From: Xanthobacteraceae bacterium
GTDB taxonomy: Bacteria; Pseudomonadota; Alphaproteobacteria; Rhizobiales; Xanthobacteraceae
NCBI GenBank assembly: GCA_030039655.1
Contig: JASHVC010000334.1
Span: forward strand, 1 to 5,885
Reading direction: 5' to 3'
Length of the DNA stretch: 5,885 nt
Shown here: in pieces, positions 1 through 5,885 of the stretch
How positions within the stretch are numbered: the stretch's first letter is position 1
Layout of the letters: every line of letters begins with the position of its first letter
Made by a program: the position numbers and the translations under genes
The notes under the pieces: generated by a model
What the model was told of the DNA's origin: nothing
What the model saw: the letters and a program-made list of their open reading frames with translations, nothing else
Databases searched by the model: none

Positions 1-446
1 GCATAAGCGATGAACTCGGGCAGAGTCTTCGGCGGAAGCGATAACGTGACCTCCATGACGTACGGCGTCTGATCCATGGTCGCGACCGGCACGATGTCGC
101 GCGCGAAATCGAAACTAAGGTGCCGGTACAGCGTCGCGTTGACCGCGTTGGTGGATGTACTGAGCAGCAACGTGTAGCCGTCGGGCGCCGCACGAACGAC
201 GGCCTCGGCGGCGAGGTTAGTGCCCGCGCCGGGATGGTTCTCGATAACGAATTGCTGTCCGAGCCGCTCCGACAGCGCTTGCCCCGTCAGCCGCGCCACA
301 ACGTCGGATGCGCTGCCCGCCGGAAAACCGACGATGACGCGCACTGGCCGCGATGGATAGGTATCTGCGCTGGCTGAGCGCGGCGCTGCCGCCACGGCCA
401 CAGCGCCCGCGGCCAGATGCAGAAAATCCCTGCGTGCAAGTCCCAC
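1..446 (-). CDS. Bug/TctC-family periplasmic solute-binding protein, copy F (C-terminus cut by window edge)
   Basis: The N-terminal 148 residues of a tripartite tricarboxylate transporter substrate-binding protein are visible; the rest lies beyond the left edge. These proteins bind small carboxylates in the periplasm. The start is GTG at 446-444, with GGAGG six bases upstream. This start puts the twin arginines at residues 5-6 (ARRDFLHLAAG) and the mature Tyr-Pro-Ser-Arg-Pro at residues 30-34, exactly as in the sister copies. Conserved blocks seen: a ligand-loop segment FPAGSASDVVAR (41-52), ENHPGAG (69-75, where most copies have ENRPGAG), APDGYTLL (87-94), FARDIVPVA (114-122) and KTLPEFIAY (140-148). 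Spacing is gapless against copy D. It is last in the visible array, 36 bases after copy E stops. The family call is firm; the ligand is unknown. Whether the gene is intact cannot be judged here. Confidence 0.9.
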   Translation of the reverse strand, partial: MGLARRDFLHLAAGAVAVAAAPRSASADTYPSRPVRVIVGFPAGSASDVVARLTGQALSERLGQQFVIENHPGAGTNLAAEAVVRAAPDGYTLLLSTSTNAVNATLYRHLSFDFARDIVPVATMDQTPYVMEVTLSLPPKTLPEFIAY

Positions 447-452
447 GGCCTT

Positions 453-457
453 CCTCC
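453..457 (-). promoter_or_regulatory. Shine-Dalgarno site of copy F, supporting a GTG start
   Basis: The minus strand reads GGAGG six bases before the GTG at 446-444. No other suitably placed start in this frame keeps the residue 5-6 arginine pair, so this site fixes the non-ATG start. Confidence 0.75.
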
Positions 458-482
458 GATCGAACGTTTGTGACGCGGCGGT

Positions 483-1460
483 TTATTCCGCTTTGATATT
501 CGCGAACTTGACGACCTTCGCCCACTTCTCGATTTCGGCAGCGATAAATTTTCCGAAATCCGCCGGTGAGCTTGTCATCGGGATAGCGCCGAACTCGCCG
601 AGCTGCGCTTTTAGCTTCGGGTCAGCCAAACAAGCGTTGGTTTCGGTGTTGAGCTTGTCGATGATTTCAGTCGGCGTGTTGGCGGGTGCCCCGATGCCTG
701 CCCACGAGACCGCTTCATATCCGGACAACGTCTCGGCAATCGCCGGCACGTCGGGCAAGACGTCCATGCGCTTAGCACTGGTAACCCCAAGAGCGCGCAG
801 CGTGCTGGCCTTGATGCCGGACATGACCGAACCGGGCGTCGAGAACACGACCTGCACCTGTCCGCCGAGCAGGTCGGTGATCGCCGGCGCCTCGCCGCGA
901 TAGGGCACATGGGCCACTTTGAGGCCGGCCATCATGTTGAACAGCTCGCCGGCCACGTGGCCGGTTGAGCCGACGCCGCCCGAACCCATGTTGACCTTAC
1001 CGGCGTTGGCCTTCGCGTAGCCGATGAACTCAGTAACGGTCTTGGGCGCCAGCGAAGGATTGACCACCATGATCAGCGGCGCGCGTTCGATGCTGGCGAC
1101 CGGCGCAATGTCGCGGGCGAAGCTGAAATCAAGGTTGGTGTAGACCGTCGCGTTGATCGCGCCCGGCGAGCCGGCGAGCAGCAGCGTGTAGCCGTCAGGG
1201 GACGAATGCGCGACAAATCCGGTGCCCAGATTGGTCCCCGCGCCGCCGCGATTTTCGACAACGATTTGCTGACCGAGACGCTGCGACAGCTCGTTGGATA
1301 CGAGACGTGCAACGATGTCGAACGTGCCGGCCGGCGGAACAGGCACAACGAGACGGATCGGCTTGGTCGGATACGCTTCCGCCCGTGCGACCTGGCCTAT
1401 CGCCGGCCACGCTACGGTGGCGGCGGCAAGGTGCAAGAGTTTTCGGCGATTCATTTTCAT
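483..1460 (-). CDS. Bug/TctC-family periplasmic solute-binding protein, copy E
   Basis: A full-length (325 residue) receptor of the tripartite tricarboxylate transporter family, expected to be exported to the periplasm. Signal peptide about 1-29: twin arginines 5-6 (MNRRKLLHLAAATVA), ending in Ala-Glu-Ala, then mature Tyr30-Pro. Conserved blocks: PVPPAGTFDIVAR (40-52), ENRGGAGTN (69 on), SPDGYTLL, FARDIAPVA, a GSTGH loop before AGELF, HVPYRGEAPA, and the C-terminus KWAKVVKFANIKAE. The frame is open back to a GTG at 1499, but ATG at 1460 is preferred. It has GGAG nine bases upstream, gives the family length, and leaves a 42-base gap after copy D. A second in-frame ATG at 1454 would be 15 bases from that site. 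Unusually, the first ligand loop reads Pro-Ala-Gly-Thr where the family usually has Pro-Gly-Gly, and ENRGGAG replaces ENRPGAG. The family is sure; the ligand is unknown. Confidence 0.94.
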   Translation of the reverse strand: MKMNRRKLLHLAAATVAWPAIGQVARAEAYPTKPIRLVVPVPPAGTFDIVARLVSNELSQRLGQQIVVENRGGAGTNLGTGFVAHSSPDGYTLLLAGSPGAINATVYTNLDFSFARDIAPVASIERAPLIMVVNPSLAPKTVTEFIGYAKANAGKVNMGSGGVGSTGHVAGELFNMMAGLKVAHVPYRGEAPAITDLLGGQVQVVFSTPGSVMSGIKASTLRALGVTSAKRMDVLPDVPAIAETLSGYEAVSWAGIGAPANTPTEIIDKLNTETNACLADPKLKAQLGEFGAIPMTSSPADFGKFIAAEIEKWAKVVKFANIKAE

Positions 1461-1469
1461 TTGCAGTTT

Positions 1470-1473
1470 CTCC
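1470..1473 (-). promoter_or_regulatory. Shine-Dalgarno site of copy E
   Basis: GGAG on the minus strand lies nine bases before the ATG at 1460. It favours that start over the upstream GTG (1499), which nearly abuts the stop codon of copy D, and over the ATG at 1454. Confidence 0.6.
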
Positions 1474-1502
1474 AACGCGGTCTTGCTGTCGGTCCTCACC
1501 GA

Positions 1503-2480
1503 TCAATCCATCTTGATATTTGCAAACTTGACAACCTTCGCCCACTTGTCGGTTTCGATGGCGATAAAGTTCCCGAAATCCGCAGTCGACATCGGTTTTG
1601 GCACTCCGCCCAGGTCCTCCAAACGTTCTTTGATCTTCGGATCTGCCAATGCCGCGTTTATCGTTTTGTTGAGCGTCCCAATGATCTGCGGCGGCGTGCC
1701 GGCGGGGGCGCCGAGCCCGTCCGTGGCCACGGCTTCGTAGCCCGGCACAAACTCGCTGACGATCGGAACATCCGGGAGCGCCTTCGAACGTATTGCGCTG
1801 GTGAGTGCAAGCGCACGCAGCCTGCCCGCCCTGATATAGCCGATCGACAGAGGAATGGGACTGAACGTGACCTGCACTTGGCCGGCCAGGAGGTCGTTCA
1901 CCGCGAGTGCAGCACCGCGGTAGGGCACGTGCACCATGGCGATGCCGGTCATGAAGTCGAACAGTTCACCGGCAACGTGCTGCGACGACCCCACTCCACC
2001 CGAAGCAAAGTTGATCTTGCCCGGATTGGCTTTGGCGTAGGCGATGAATTCCGGAACGGTCTTGGCCGGGAAAGCGGGATTCACCTCCATGACCAGCGGC
2101 AACAAATCGATGCTGGCCACCGGCGCGATGTCGCGGGCGAAGTTGTAGTTGAGTTTGGTGTAAAGCGCGGCGTTGATTTCGTCGGCCGAGGTCGTCCACA
2201 GCAGGGTGTAGCCGTCGGGCGCGGACCGCGCGACCGTCTCGGTGGCTATGGTGGTGCCGGCACCGGGCCGGTTCTCGATCACAAAGGGCTGGCCGAGTTT
2301 CTCCGACAAAAATTGACCGATCAGGCGCGCGACGATGTCAGCTGGTCCGCCGGGCGCAAAGCCGATGACGATTTTGACCGGTCGGGTCGGGTAATCGAGC
2401 GCGTCGGCAACTCGCGGCAGCGCCGGCGCGGTCGCGACGCCTGCTGCAAGACGAAGGAAGTTGCGGCGACCAAAGCTCAT
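1503..2480 (-). CDS. Bug/TctC-family periplasmic solute-binding protein, copy D
   Basis: A 325-residue tripartite tricarboxylate transporter receptor and the most canonical copy of the array, so I use it as the numbering reference. The Tat-like signal has arginines 5-6 (GRRNFLRLAAG) and the mature part begins at Tyr30-Pro-Thr-Arg-Pro. In order: FAPGGPADIVAR (41-52; the Gly-Gly first ligand loop usual in the family), ENRPGAG (69-75), APDGYTLL (87-94), FARDIAPVA (114-122), KTVPEFIAYAKANPGKIN (140-157), GGVGSSQH (161-168; second pocket loop), AGELF, HVPYRG (184-189) and the C-terminus KWAKVVKFANIKMD. The start is ATG at 2480; the ribosome site is weak (GGAT, about ten bases away). It follows copy C after 129 bases, the largest gap inside the array, so it may have its own transcription signal. 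The ligand cannot be named; Bug proteins are known to bind tricarboxylates, amino-acid carboxylates and other small acids. Confidence 0.95.
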   Translation of the reverse strand: MSFGRRNFLRLAAGVATAPALPRVADALDYPTRPVKIVIGFAPGGPADIVARLIGQFLSEKLGQPFVIENRPGAGTTIATETVARSAPDGYTLLWTTSADEINAALYTKLNYNFARDIAPVASIDLLPLVMEVNPAFPAKTVPEFIAYAKANPGKINFASGGVGSSQHVAGELFDFMTGIAMVHVPYRGAALAVNDLLAGQVQVTFSPIPLSIGYIRAGRLRALALTSAIRSKALPDVPIVSEFVPGYEAVATDGLGAPAGTPPQIIGTLNKTINAALADPKIKERLEDLGGVPKPMSTADFGNFIAIETDKWAKVVKFANIKMD

Positions 2481-2609
2481 CGCAATTTATCCAACTCTCC
2501 GGGCTGCCGATTTCGGCTTTCCGCGAATCCAAGCGTAGCGGGGGAGGGGAACCGTGCGAAGCGTGGCCAAAGCCCGTGCGGCAATCAGGCTCACCCGCCC
2601 GCAGAACCG
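2481..2609. other. 129-bp intergenic gap between copies C and D
   Basis: This is the longest non-coding stretch inside the array; the other gaps are 13-42 bases. I see no convincing -35/-10 pair, no terminator-like hairpin followed by a T-run on the minus strand, and no small gene with a ribosome site. The only local symmetry is a short inverted repeat (GCCGA/TCGGC arms around two bases) at 2506-2517, too small to interpret. It may be an internal promoter region or leftover duplication-junction sequence; neither is shown. Confidence 0.4.
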
Positions 2610-3581
2610 TCACTCCGCCTTGATGCCCGCGAATTGAATGACTCTTGCCCACCTCTCGGTTTCCGCAACGAGGATTTTGCCGAAATCGCCTGGCGTCCCT
2701 ATCACCTCGGTGCTGGCAAACTCGGCGAACCGTTCCTTGATCTTGGGCTCGTCCAGAACCGCGTTGATGGCTTTGTTGAGCGCAGCGATAATTTCGGTTG
2801 GCGTATCCTTGGGCGCGCTGATGCCGGTGATTCCGCTCACCTCATAGCCCGGTAGAAATTGGGCGATCGTCGGTAGGTCGGGCAGGACGTCGACCGGTTT
2901 CAACGTGGTGACCGCCAGCGCCTGCAATTTGCCACCGCGGATATATCCGAGCGACGACGGGATGGGGTCGAACATCACCTGGACGCGATCGGTGAGCAAA
3001 TCCGCCTGCGCTGCAGTTTCGCCGCGATAGGGCACGTGCAGGAGATCGACGCCGGCCATCATCTTGAACATCTCGGCGGCCATGTGGGTGAGGTTGCCGG
3101 TGCCAGTCGATGCCACGTTGATCTTGCCGGGATTGGCCTTGGCATAGGTGATGAATTCGGGAACGGTTTTGGCCGGGAACGACGGATTGACCACCATCAC
3201 GAAGGGCGAGCCGCCGATGCTGGCAACCGGAGCGGTGTCGCGAAGGAAATTGAATTTAAGGTCGGGGAAGAGCGTCGCATTGATGACGTTGGGCGCGGTG
3301 ACCATTAGCAGCGTGTAGCCGTCGGGCGTCGCCCGCGCGATCAGTTCGGTGGCGATGTTACCGCCGCCGCCTGGCCGATTCTCGACCACGAACGGTTGGC
3401 CCATTCGTTCCGATAAGGATTCTGCGACGAGCCGCGCGTAGATGTCGGGCGTGCCGCCCGCTGGAAGGCCGACGATGAGGTGCACCGGACGGGCAGGGTA
3501 GTCGAGCGCCAAGGCCGTGCGTCCCGGCAGCGCCGCGCTCGTGGCCGCCAGAAGAAGAATTCGTCGGCGCGAAATCATCAT
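2610..3581 (-). CDS. Bug/TctC-family periplasmic solute-binding protein, copy C
   Basis: A 323-residue member of the same receptor family. The twin-arginine signal (MMISRRRILLLAATSA) is two residues shorter than in the sister copies, so the mature part starts at Tyr28-Pro-Ala-Arg-Pro. Conserved blocks: LPAGGTPDIYAR first ligand loop with the Gly-Gly pair, ENRPGGGGN, TPDGYTLL, FLRDTAPVA, KTVPEFITYAKANPGKIN (one residue different from copy D over this 18-residue block), TGTGNLTH second loop, HVPYRGETAA, and the C-terminus RWARVIQFAGIKAE. There are two adjacent ATG codons, 3581 and 3578. GGGA lies five or eight bases upstream respectively, so either may be used. The gap to the stop of copy B is only 13 bases, so co-transcription with B is very likely. 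The pocket loop GNLTH differs from GSSQH/GSTGH in its neighbours, suggesting a different ligand. Family sure, ligand unknown. Confidence 0.94.
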   Translation of the reverse strand: MMISRRRILLLAATSAALPGRTALALDYPARPVHLIVGLPAGGTPDIYARLVAESLSERMGQPFVVENRPGGGGNIATELIARATPDGYTLLMVTAPNVINATLFPDLKFNFLRDTAPVASIGGSPFVMVVNPSFPAKTVPEFITYAKANPGKINVASTGTGNLTHMAAEMFKMMAGVDLLHVPYRGETAAQADLLTDRVQVMFDPIPSSLGYIRGGKLQALAVTTLKPVDVLPDLPTIAQFLPGYEVSGITGISAPKDTPTEIIAALNKAINAVLDEPKIKERFAEFASTEVIGTPGDFGKILVAETERWARVIQFAGIKAE

Positions 3582-3594
3582 GAGCGTCCCAGAG

Positions 3595-4572
3595 TCAGTC
3601 GGCTTTGATGTTGGCGAACTTTATCACCTTGGCCCATTTCGCGACTTCATCGGCAGTGAATTGGCCGAACCCAACAGGTGTGCCCGAAATCACCGTGCCC
3701 CCGAGGTTGGCCACCTTTGATTTGATTCCGGGGTCGGCCAGTCCGCTGTTGATCTCGCGATTGACTTTCTCGACGATGTCCGCAGGCGTGTTCTTTGGCG
3801 CGGCGACGCCGATCCATTGGCTCGCCTCAAAGCCCGGTACGAAGTCTGCCACGGTCGGGATGTCCGACAGCAATTCGGAGCGCGCAGCGCCGGTCACCGC
3901 CAGCGCCCGCAGGCCACCGGATCTGATCTGATCGATGGTCAGCAGCACGGTCCCGATCACACCCTGGATTTGACCGCTCAATGCGTCGGTGATCGCGGGA
4001 GGACCGCCGCGATAGGGCACGAGCACGATGTTGGCTCCGCTCGTCATCTTGAAGAGTTCACCGGCCACATGCTGCGGAGAACCGATGCCGGGCGTTCCAA
4101 TGTTGATCTTGCCGGGACTCTCCTTGGCGCGAGCGATGAGTTCGGGAAGACTCTTCACCGGGTATTTCGCACCGACAGTAATCACCATGGGGAACGCGAC
4201 TACGCCGGCAACCGGAGCGAAGTCGTGCACGATACTGAACTTGAGATTCTCGTAGAGGGTGACGTTGATAGCGTTCGATGCGCTGGCAAGCAGCAGCGTA
4301 TAGCCATCGGCGGGCGCGGCGGCTACCTCTTCGGTGGCGAGATTGCCGCTGGCGCCGTTTCGGTTCTCAACGAAGAAGGTCTGACCCAACCGCCGCGACA
4401 GCCAATCAGCTATGAGGCGGGCGATGACATCCGGCGCACTTCCGGGGATCGCGCCGACGACCACGCGCACCGGCCGCGCCGGGTAGGTTTGCGCGCTTGT
4501 GGTACGGGCGACTGCCGGTGCTAATGCGGCACCTGCGGCCAGACGGAGGAATCGTCTGCGGGGAAATCCCAT
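3595..4572 (-). CDS. Bug/TctC-family periplasmic solute-binding protein, copy B
   Basis: A 325-residue tripartite tricarboxylate transporter receptor. The signal peptide has the best Tat consensus of the set (PRRRFLRLAAG, arginines 5-7) and the mature part begins at Tyr30-Pro-Ala-Arg-Pro. Blocks: AIPGSAPDVIAR (41-52), ENRNGASGN, PADGYTLL, FAPVAGV, KSLPELIARAKESPGKIN, GIGSPQH, AGELF, VPYRGGPPA and the C-terminus KWAKVIKFANIKAD. Two ATG codons are available. The one at 4578 sits only two bases from the strong GGAGG, whereas 4572 is eight bases away, restores the 325-residue length and puts the arginines at positions 5-7; I therefore choose 4572. This copy is among the more divergent: IVHDFAPVAG replaces the RDIxPVA block and LIARAKESPGK replaces FIAYAKANPGK. 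It is preceded by copy A (38-base gap) and followed by copy C (13-base gap). Confidence 0.94.
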   Translation of the reverse strand: MGFPRRRFLRLAAGAALAPAVARTTSAQTYPARPVRVVVGAIPGSAPDVIARLIADWLSRRLGQTFFVENRNGASGNLATEEVAAAPADGYTLLLASASNAINVTLYENLKFSIVHDFAPVAGVVAFPMVITVGAKYPVKSLPELIARAKESPGKINIGTPGIGSPQHVAGELFKMTSGANIVLVPYRGGPPAITDALSGQIQGVIGTVLLTIDQIRSGGLRALAVTGAARSELLSDIPTVADFVPGFEASQWIGVAAPKNTPADIVEKVNREINSGLADPGIKSKVANLGGTVISGTPVGFGQFTADEVAKWAKVIKFANIKAD

Positions 4573-4580
4573 CGGCATCC

Positions 4581-4585
4581 CCTCC
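4581..4585 (-). promoter_or_regulatory. Strong Shine-Dalgarno site deciding the start of copy B
   Basis: GGAGG on the minus strand is eight bases from the ATG at 4572 but only two from the ATG at 4578. A two-base spacer is too short for efficient initiation, so the shorter protein is favoured. Confidence 0.7.
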
Positions 4586-4610
4586 CAACGTTGTTATTCG
4601 CGGAGCCAAC

Positions 4611-5587
4611 TCACTCCGCTTTGATATTGGCAAATTTGACGACTTTGGCCCACTTCTCAGTATCGGCTTCGATCAGCTTGCTGAACTCGGCGCGCGAACT
4701 GGCGAACACGGGTGCGCCGAGTTCAGTCAATCGCGCCATTATGGTTGGGTCGGTGAGGGCGGCGTTGATCTCGCCATGGAGCTTATCGAGAATTTCGACC
4801 GGCGTTTTCGCTGGTGCACCGATTCCCTGCCAGCCGCTCGCTTCATAACCCGGGACGGTATCTGCGATAGGCGGAACATCAGGCAGTGCTTCATACCGCG
4901 TGGCAGTCGTGACGCCGAGCGCCCGCAACTGTCCGGCCTTGATGGAACCAATTGAGGACGTGACCAGATCGAACATGACCTGAAGGCGGCCGCTGATGAG
5001 ATCGGGAACGGCGGGGCCCGTGCCGTGATAATGCACCGGCACCAGATCGACTCCCGTCATCATCTGGAACAGCGCGCCGTACATGTGCGGTCCGCTGCCG
5101 GGGCCTCCGGTCCCCATGTTGAGCTTACCCGGATTGGCTTTAGCGTAGGCGATGAATTCCGCAACGGTCTTAGCCGGCACCGACGGATGAACTTCGAGCA
5201 CGCCGCCTGCGCGCGACATGCTGGCCACTGGTGTAATGTCGCGAATAAAATTGAAGTCGAGATTAGGGTATAGGGTCGCGTTCCAGGCGTTGATGGTCGT
5301 GACGTTGAGCAGCGTGTAGCCGTCGGGAGGGGCTTTGGCGACCAGACCGGTGGCGATATTCATCGCGGCGCCTGGCCGATTTTCCACCACGAATGCCTGG
5401 CCGAGTCGGTCCGTCAGCCTTTGGGAGATGAGTCGCGCAAGAATGTCGGCGGCGACGGAAGGCGCAAAGCCGACGATGATTCGCACCGGACGCGATGGAT
5501 AGCTTCGGCGCGCGCAATCGCAGGGACCGCCGGCAGCGCCGCCGCTCTCGCGACCCAACGGAAAAATTCGCGCCGGCGATATTCCAT
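4611..5587 (-). pseudogene. Bug/TctC-family solute-binding protein, copy A, frameshifted at the signal-peptide junction
   Basis: Reading from ATG 5587 (a second ATG lies at 5590), a normal Tat-like signal is seen: MEYRRREFFRWVARAAALPA, then VPAIARAEA, 29 residues. The next bases are GC followed by TAT CCA TCG CGT CCG, so one base of the final Ala codon is missing between 5501 and 5502. The signal frame then runs to TGA at 5416-5414, giving 57 residues. The mature frame (TYR-PRO-SER-ARG-PRO onward, 296 codons) is uninterrupted to the stop at 4611. With one base restored the total is 325 residues, as in copies B, D and E. The mature part has PDGYTLL, FIRDITPVA, KTVAEFIAYAKANPGKLN, GSGPH and KWAKVVKFANIKAE. 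It departs from the family at PSVAAD (first loop) and at HYHG, where the others have PYRG. A TTG at 5558 would open the mature frame as a 315-residue protein with no signal. This is a recent mutation or a sequencing error; the two cannot be told apart here. Confidence 0.85.
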
Positions 5588-5593
5588 CATCCG

Positions 5594-5598
5594 TCCTT
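5594..5598 (-). promoter_or_regulatory. Shine-Dalgarno site of copy A
   Basis: AAGGA on the minus strand lies three bases from the ATG at 5590 and six from the ATG at 5587, favouring the second. It serves the signal-peptide frame, supporting the view that this frame, not the TTG at 5558, holds the original start. Confidence 0.55.
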
Positions 5599-5633
5599 AC
5601 CAGATTGCACGCCTGCCTGAAACGCGCGCGGAT

Positions 5634-5661
5634 GGGACATTTCGCTCCATGACACTATACT
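5634..5661 (+). promoter_or_regulatory. Probable sigma70-type promoter for the hydrolase gene
   Basis: A TATACT hexamer (5656-5661; five of six to TATAAT) is preceded after 16 bases by GGGACA (5634-5639; four of six to TTGACA). The expected transcript start near 5668 leaves a leader of about 35 bases before the ATG at 5702. It lies in the 111-bp divergent region (5591-5701) shared with copy A. No clear operator palindrome is visible there. Confidence 0.5.
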
Positions 5662-5688
5662 GCTAGCTTGTGGCCCAGCGGAGCTTGC

Positions 5689-5693
5689 GGAGA
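5689..5693 (+). promoter_or_regulatory. Shine-Dalgarno site of the hydrolase gene
   Basis: GGAGA lies eight bases before the ATG at 5702, a normal spacing, and supports that start. Confidence 0.65.
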
Positions 5694-5701
5694 AAGGCGC
5701 C

Positions 5702-5885
5702 ATGGCATCGATCGAAAAATTCAACGAGCATTGCTGGAAGGATGTCGTCCCGGAAAGCGACCTGAAGCTTTACGCCGGATGGCGCCGCGAGACTTTTGTC
5801 GGTCCGCGCCCGGCGCTGCTTGCCATCGATCTCTACGATCTCGTGTATCGCGGCGGGCCGTTGCCGCCGCCAGAGATCAACGACC
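5702..5885 (+). CDS. Isochorismatase-like cysteine hydrolase, N-terminal fragment
   Basis: Sixty-one residues are visible before the right edge cuts the gene. The segment GPRPALLAIDLYDLVYRGG (34-52) matches the first beta strand of the isochorismatase-like fold, where the family has a hydrophobic strand ending in the catalytic Asp; here that would be Asp43. The catalytic Lys and Cys would lie beyond the window. Members include isochorismatase, nicotinamidase, N-carbamoylsarcosine amidase, maleamate amidohydrolase and biuret hydrolase, mostly cytoplasmic C-N hydrolases. The N-terminal extension before the strand (about 33 residues, with LYAGWRRETFVG) resembles the amidase-type members more than isochorismatase itself, but this is from memory of the family. 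No signal peptide is present. It is divergent from the binding-protein array, suggesting a shared regulatory region. The substrate cannot be named. Confidence 0.72.
   Translation, partial: MASIEKFNEHCWKDVVPESDLKLYAGWRRETFVGPRPALLAIDLYDLVYRGGPLPPPEIND

Larger units (their letters stand above)
1..5587 (-). repeat. Tandem array of six paralogous solute-binding-protein genes
   Basis: Start-to-start distances are 1015, 991, 1101, 1020 and 1014 bases. The protein blocks align without gaps over the regions compared (copy F with D over 148 residues; copy A, once repaired, with D to about residue 189). DNA identity survives only in short runs, for example a 19-base identical stretch at 2035-2053 (copy D) and 5143-5161 (copy A), both encoding part of the EFIAYA block. 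The duplications are therefore old, and sequence is conserved mainly at the protein level. The array runs off the left edge, so the total copy number is unknown. Confidence 0.9.

Noticed and set aside
1461..1499. An extended N-terminus for copy E starting at GTG 1499.
   Set aside because: It would add 13 residues before the twin-arginine motif, break the 325-residue pattern, and ignore the GGAG placed for ATG 1460.
1206..2855. A 549-codon open frame on the plus strand, antisense to copies C, D and E.
   Set aside because: It runs opposite three well-supported genes and across their gaps, and its repeated segments are just the reverse of conserved blocks of the paralogues. High GC suppresses stop codons. 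No family resemblance was seen.
3817..4524. A 235-codon plus-strand open frame antisense to copy B.
   Set aside because: Shadow of the solute-binding-protein gene; its composition is Arg/Gly/His-rich with no recognisable motif.
4611..5558. The TTG-started 315-residue frame as the true form of copy A.
   Set aside because: Its first 18 residues are Gly/Arg-rich with no signal peptide, while the other frame of the same DNA encodes a textbook Tat signal with a ribosome site and the correct length.
5654..5659. TATAGT on the minus strand as a -10 for the array.
   Set aside because: No hexamer resembling TTGACA lies 16-18 bases upstream, and the match follows automatically from the symmetric core of the plus-strand -10. 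A real array promoter may use another sigma factor or lie elsewhere.
5671..5688. A sigma54-like TGGC...TTGC pair.
   Set aside because: The spacing between the GG and GC elements is about three bases too long, and the site overlaps the leader just before the ribosome site.

Overview
The window is almost entirely a head-to-tail array of six paralogous genes on the minus strand, all encoding periplasmic solute-binding proteins of the Bug/TctC family (tripartite tricarboxylate transporter receptor, PF03401). In transcription order, right to left, I call them A (5587-4611), B (4572-3595), C (3581-2610), D (2480-1503), E (1460-483) and F (446 to beyond the left edge). After start-site correction B, D and E are each exactly 325 residues, C is 323, and F aligns without gaps as far as it goes. 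All six carry a Tat-like twin-arginine signal peptide, with the pair at about residues 5-6. In B, D, E and F the mature protein begins at a Tyr-Pro at residue 30. The array has evidently grown by tandem duplication of a unit of about 1.0-1.1 kb followed by divergence.

Gene A, the first in the array, appears to be broken. Its Tat signal peptide is intact in one frame and its mature domain is intact in another. One base is missing exactly at the signal/mature junction (between 5501 and 5502). Restoring one base gives 325 residues, the same length as B, D and E. As written, the A product would either stop after 57 residues or start at a TTG and lack an export signal.

At the right end a divergent plus-strand gene begins at 5702. 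Its 61 visible residues look like the start of an isochorismatase-like cysteine hydrolase. A sigma70-type promoter and a Shine-Dalgarno site lie in the 111-bp divergent region. No TctA or TctB membrane genes are present in the window, so the binding proteins are orphans as far as can be seen.

The sequence is GC-rich with strong third-position G/C. The signal peptides (RRxFLRLAAG type), the YPxRPVR mature start and the KWAKVVKFANIKAE-like C-terminus are typical of soil Alphaproteobacteria such as Bradyrhizobium relatives. Burkholderiales also expand this family and cannot be excluded. A plausible reading is that several secreted binding proteins with different ligand loops capture small carboxylates or amides, and that the neighbouring hydrolase acts on a related compound. 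The ligands cannot be read from the sequence.
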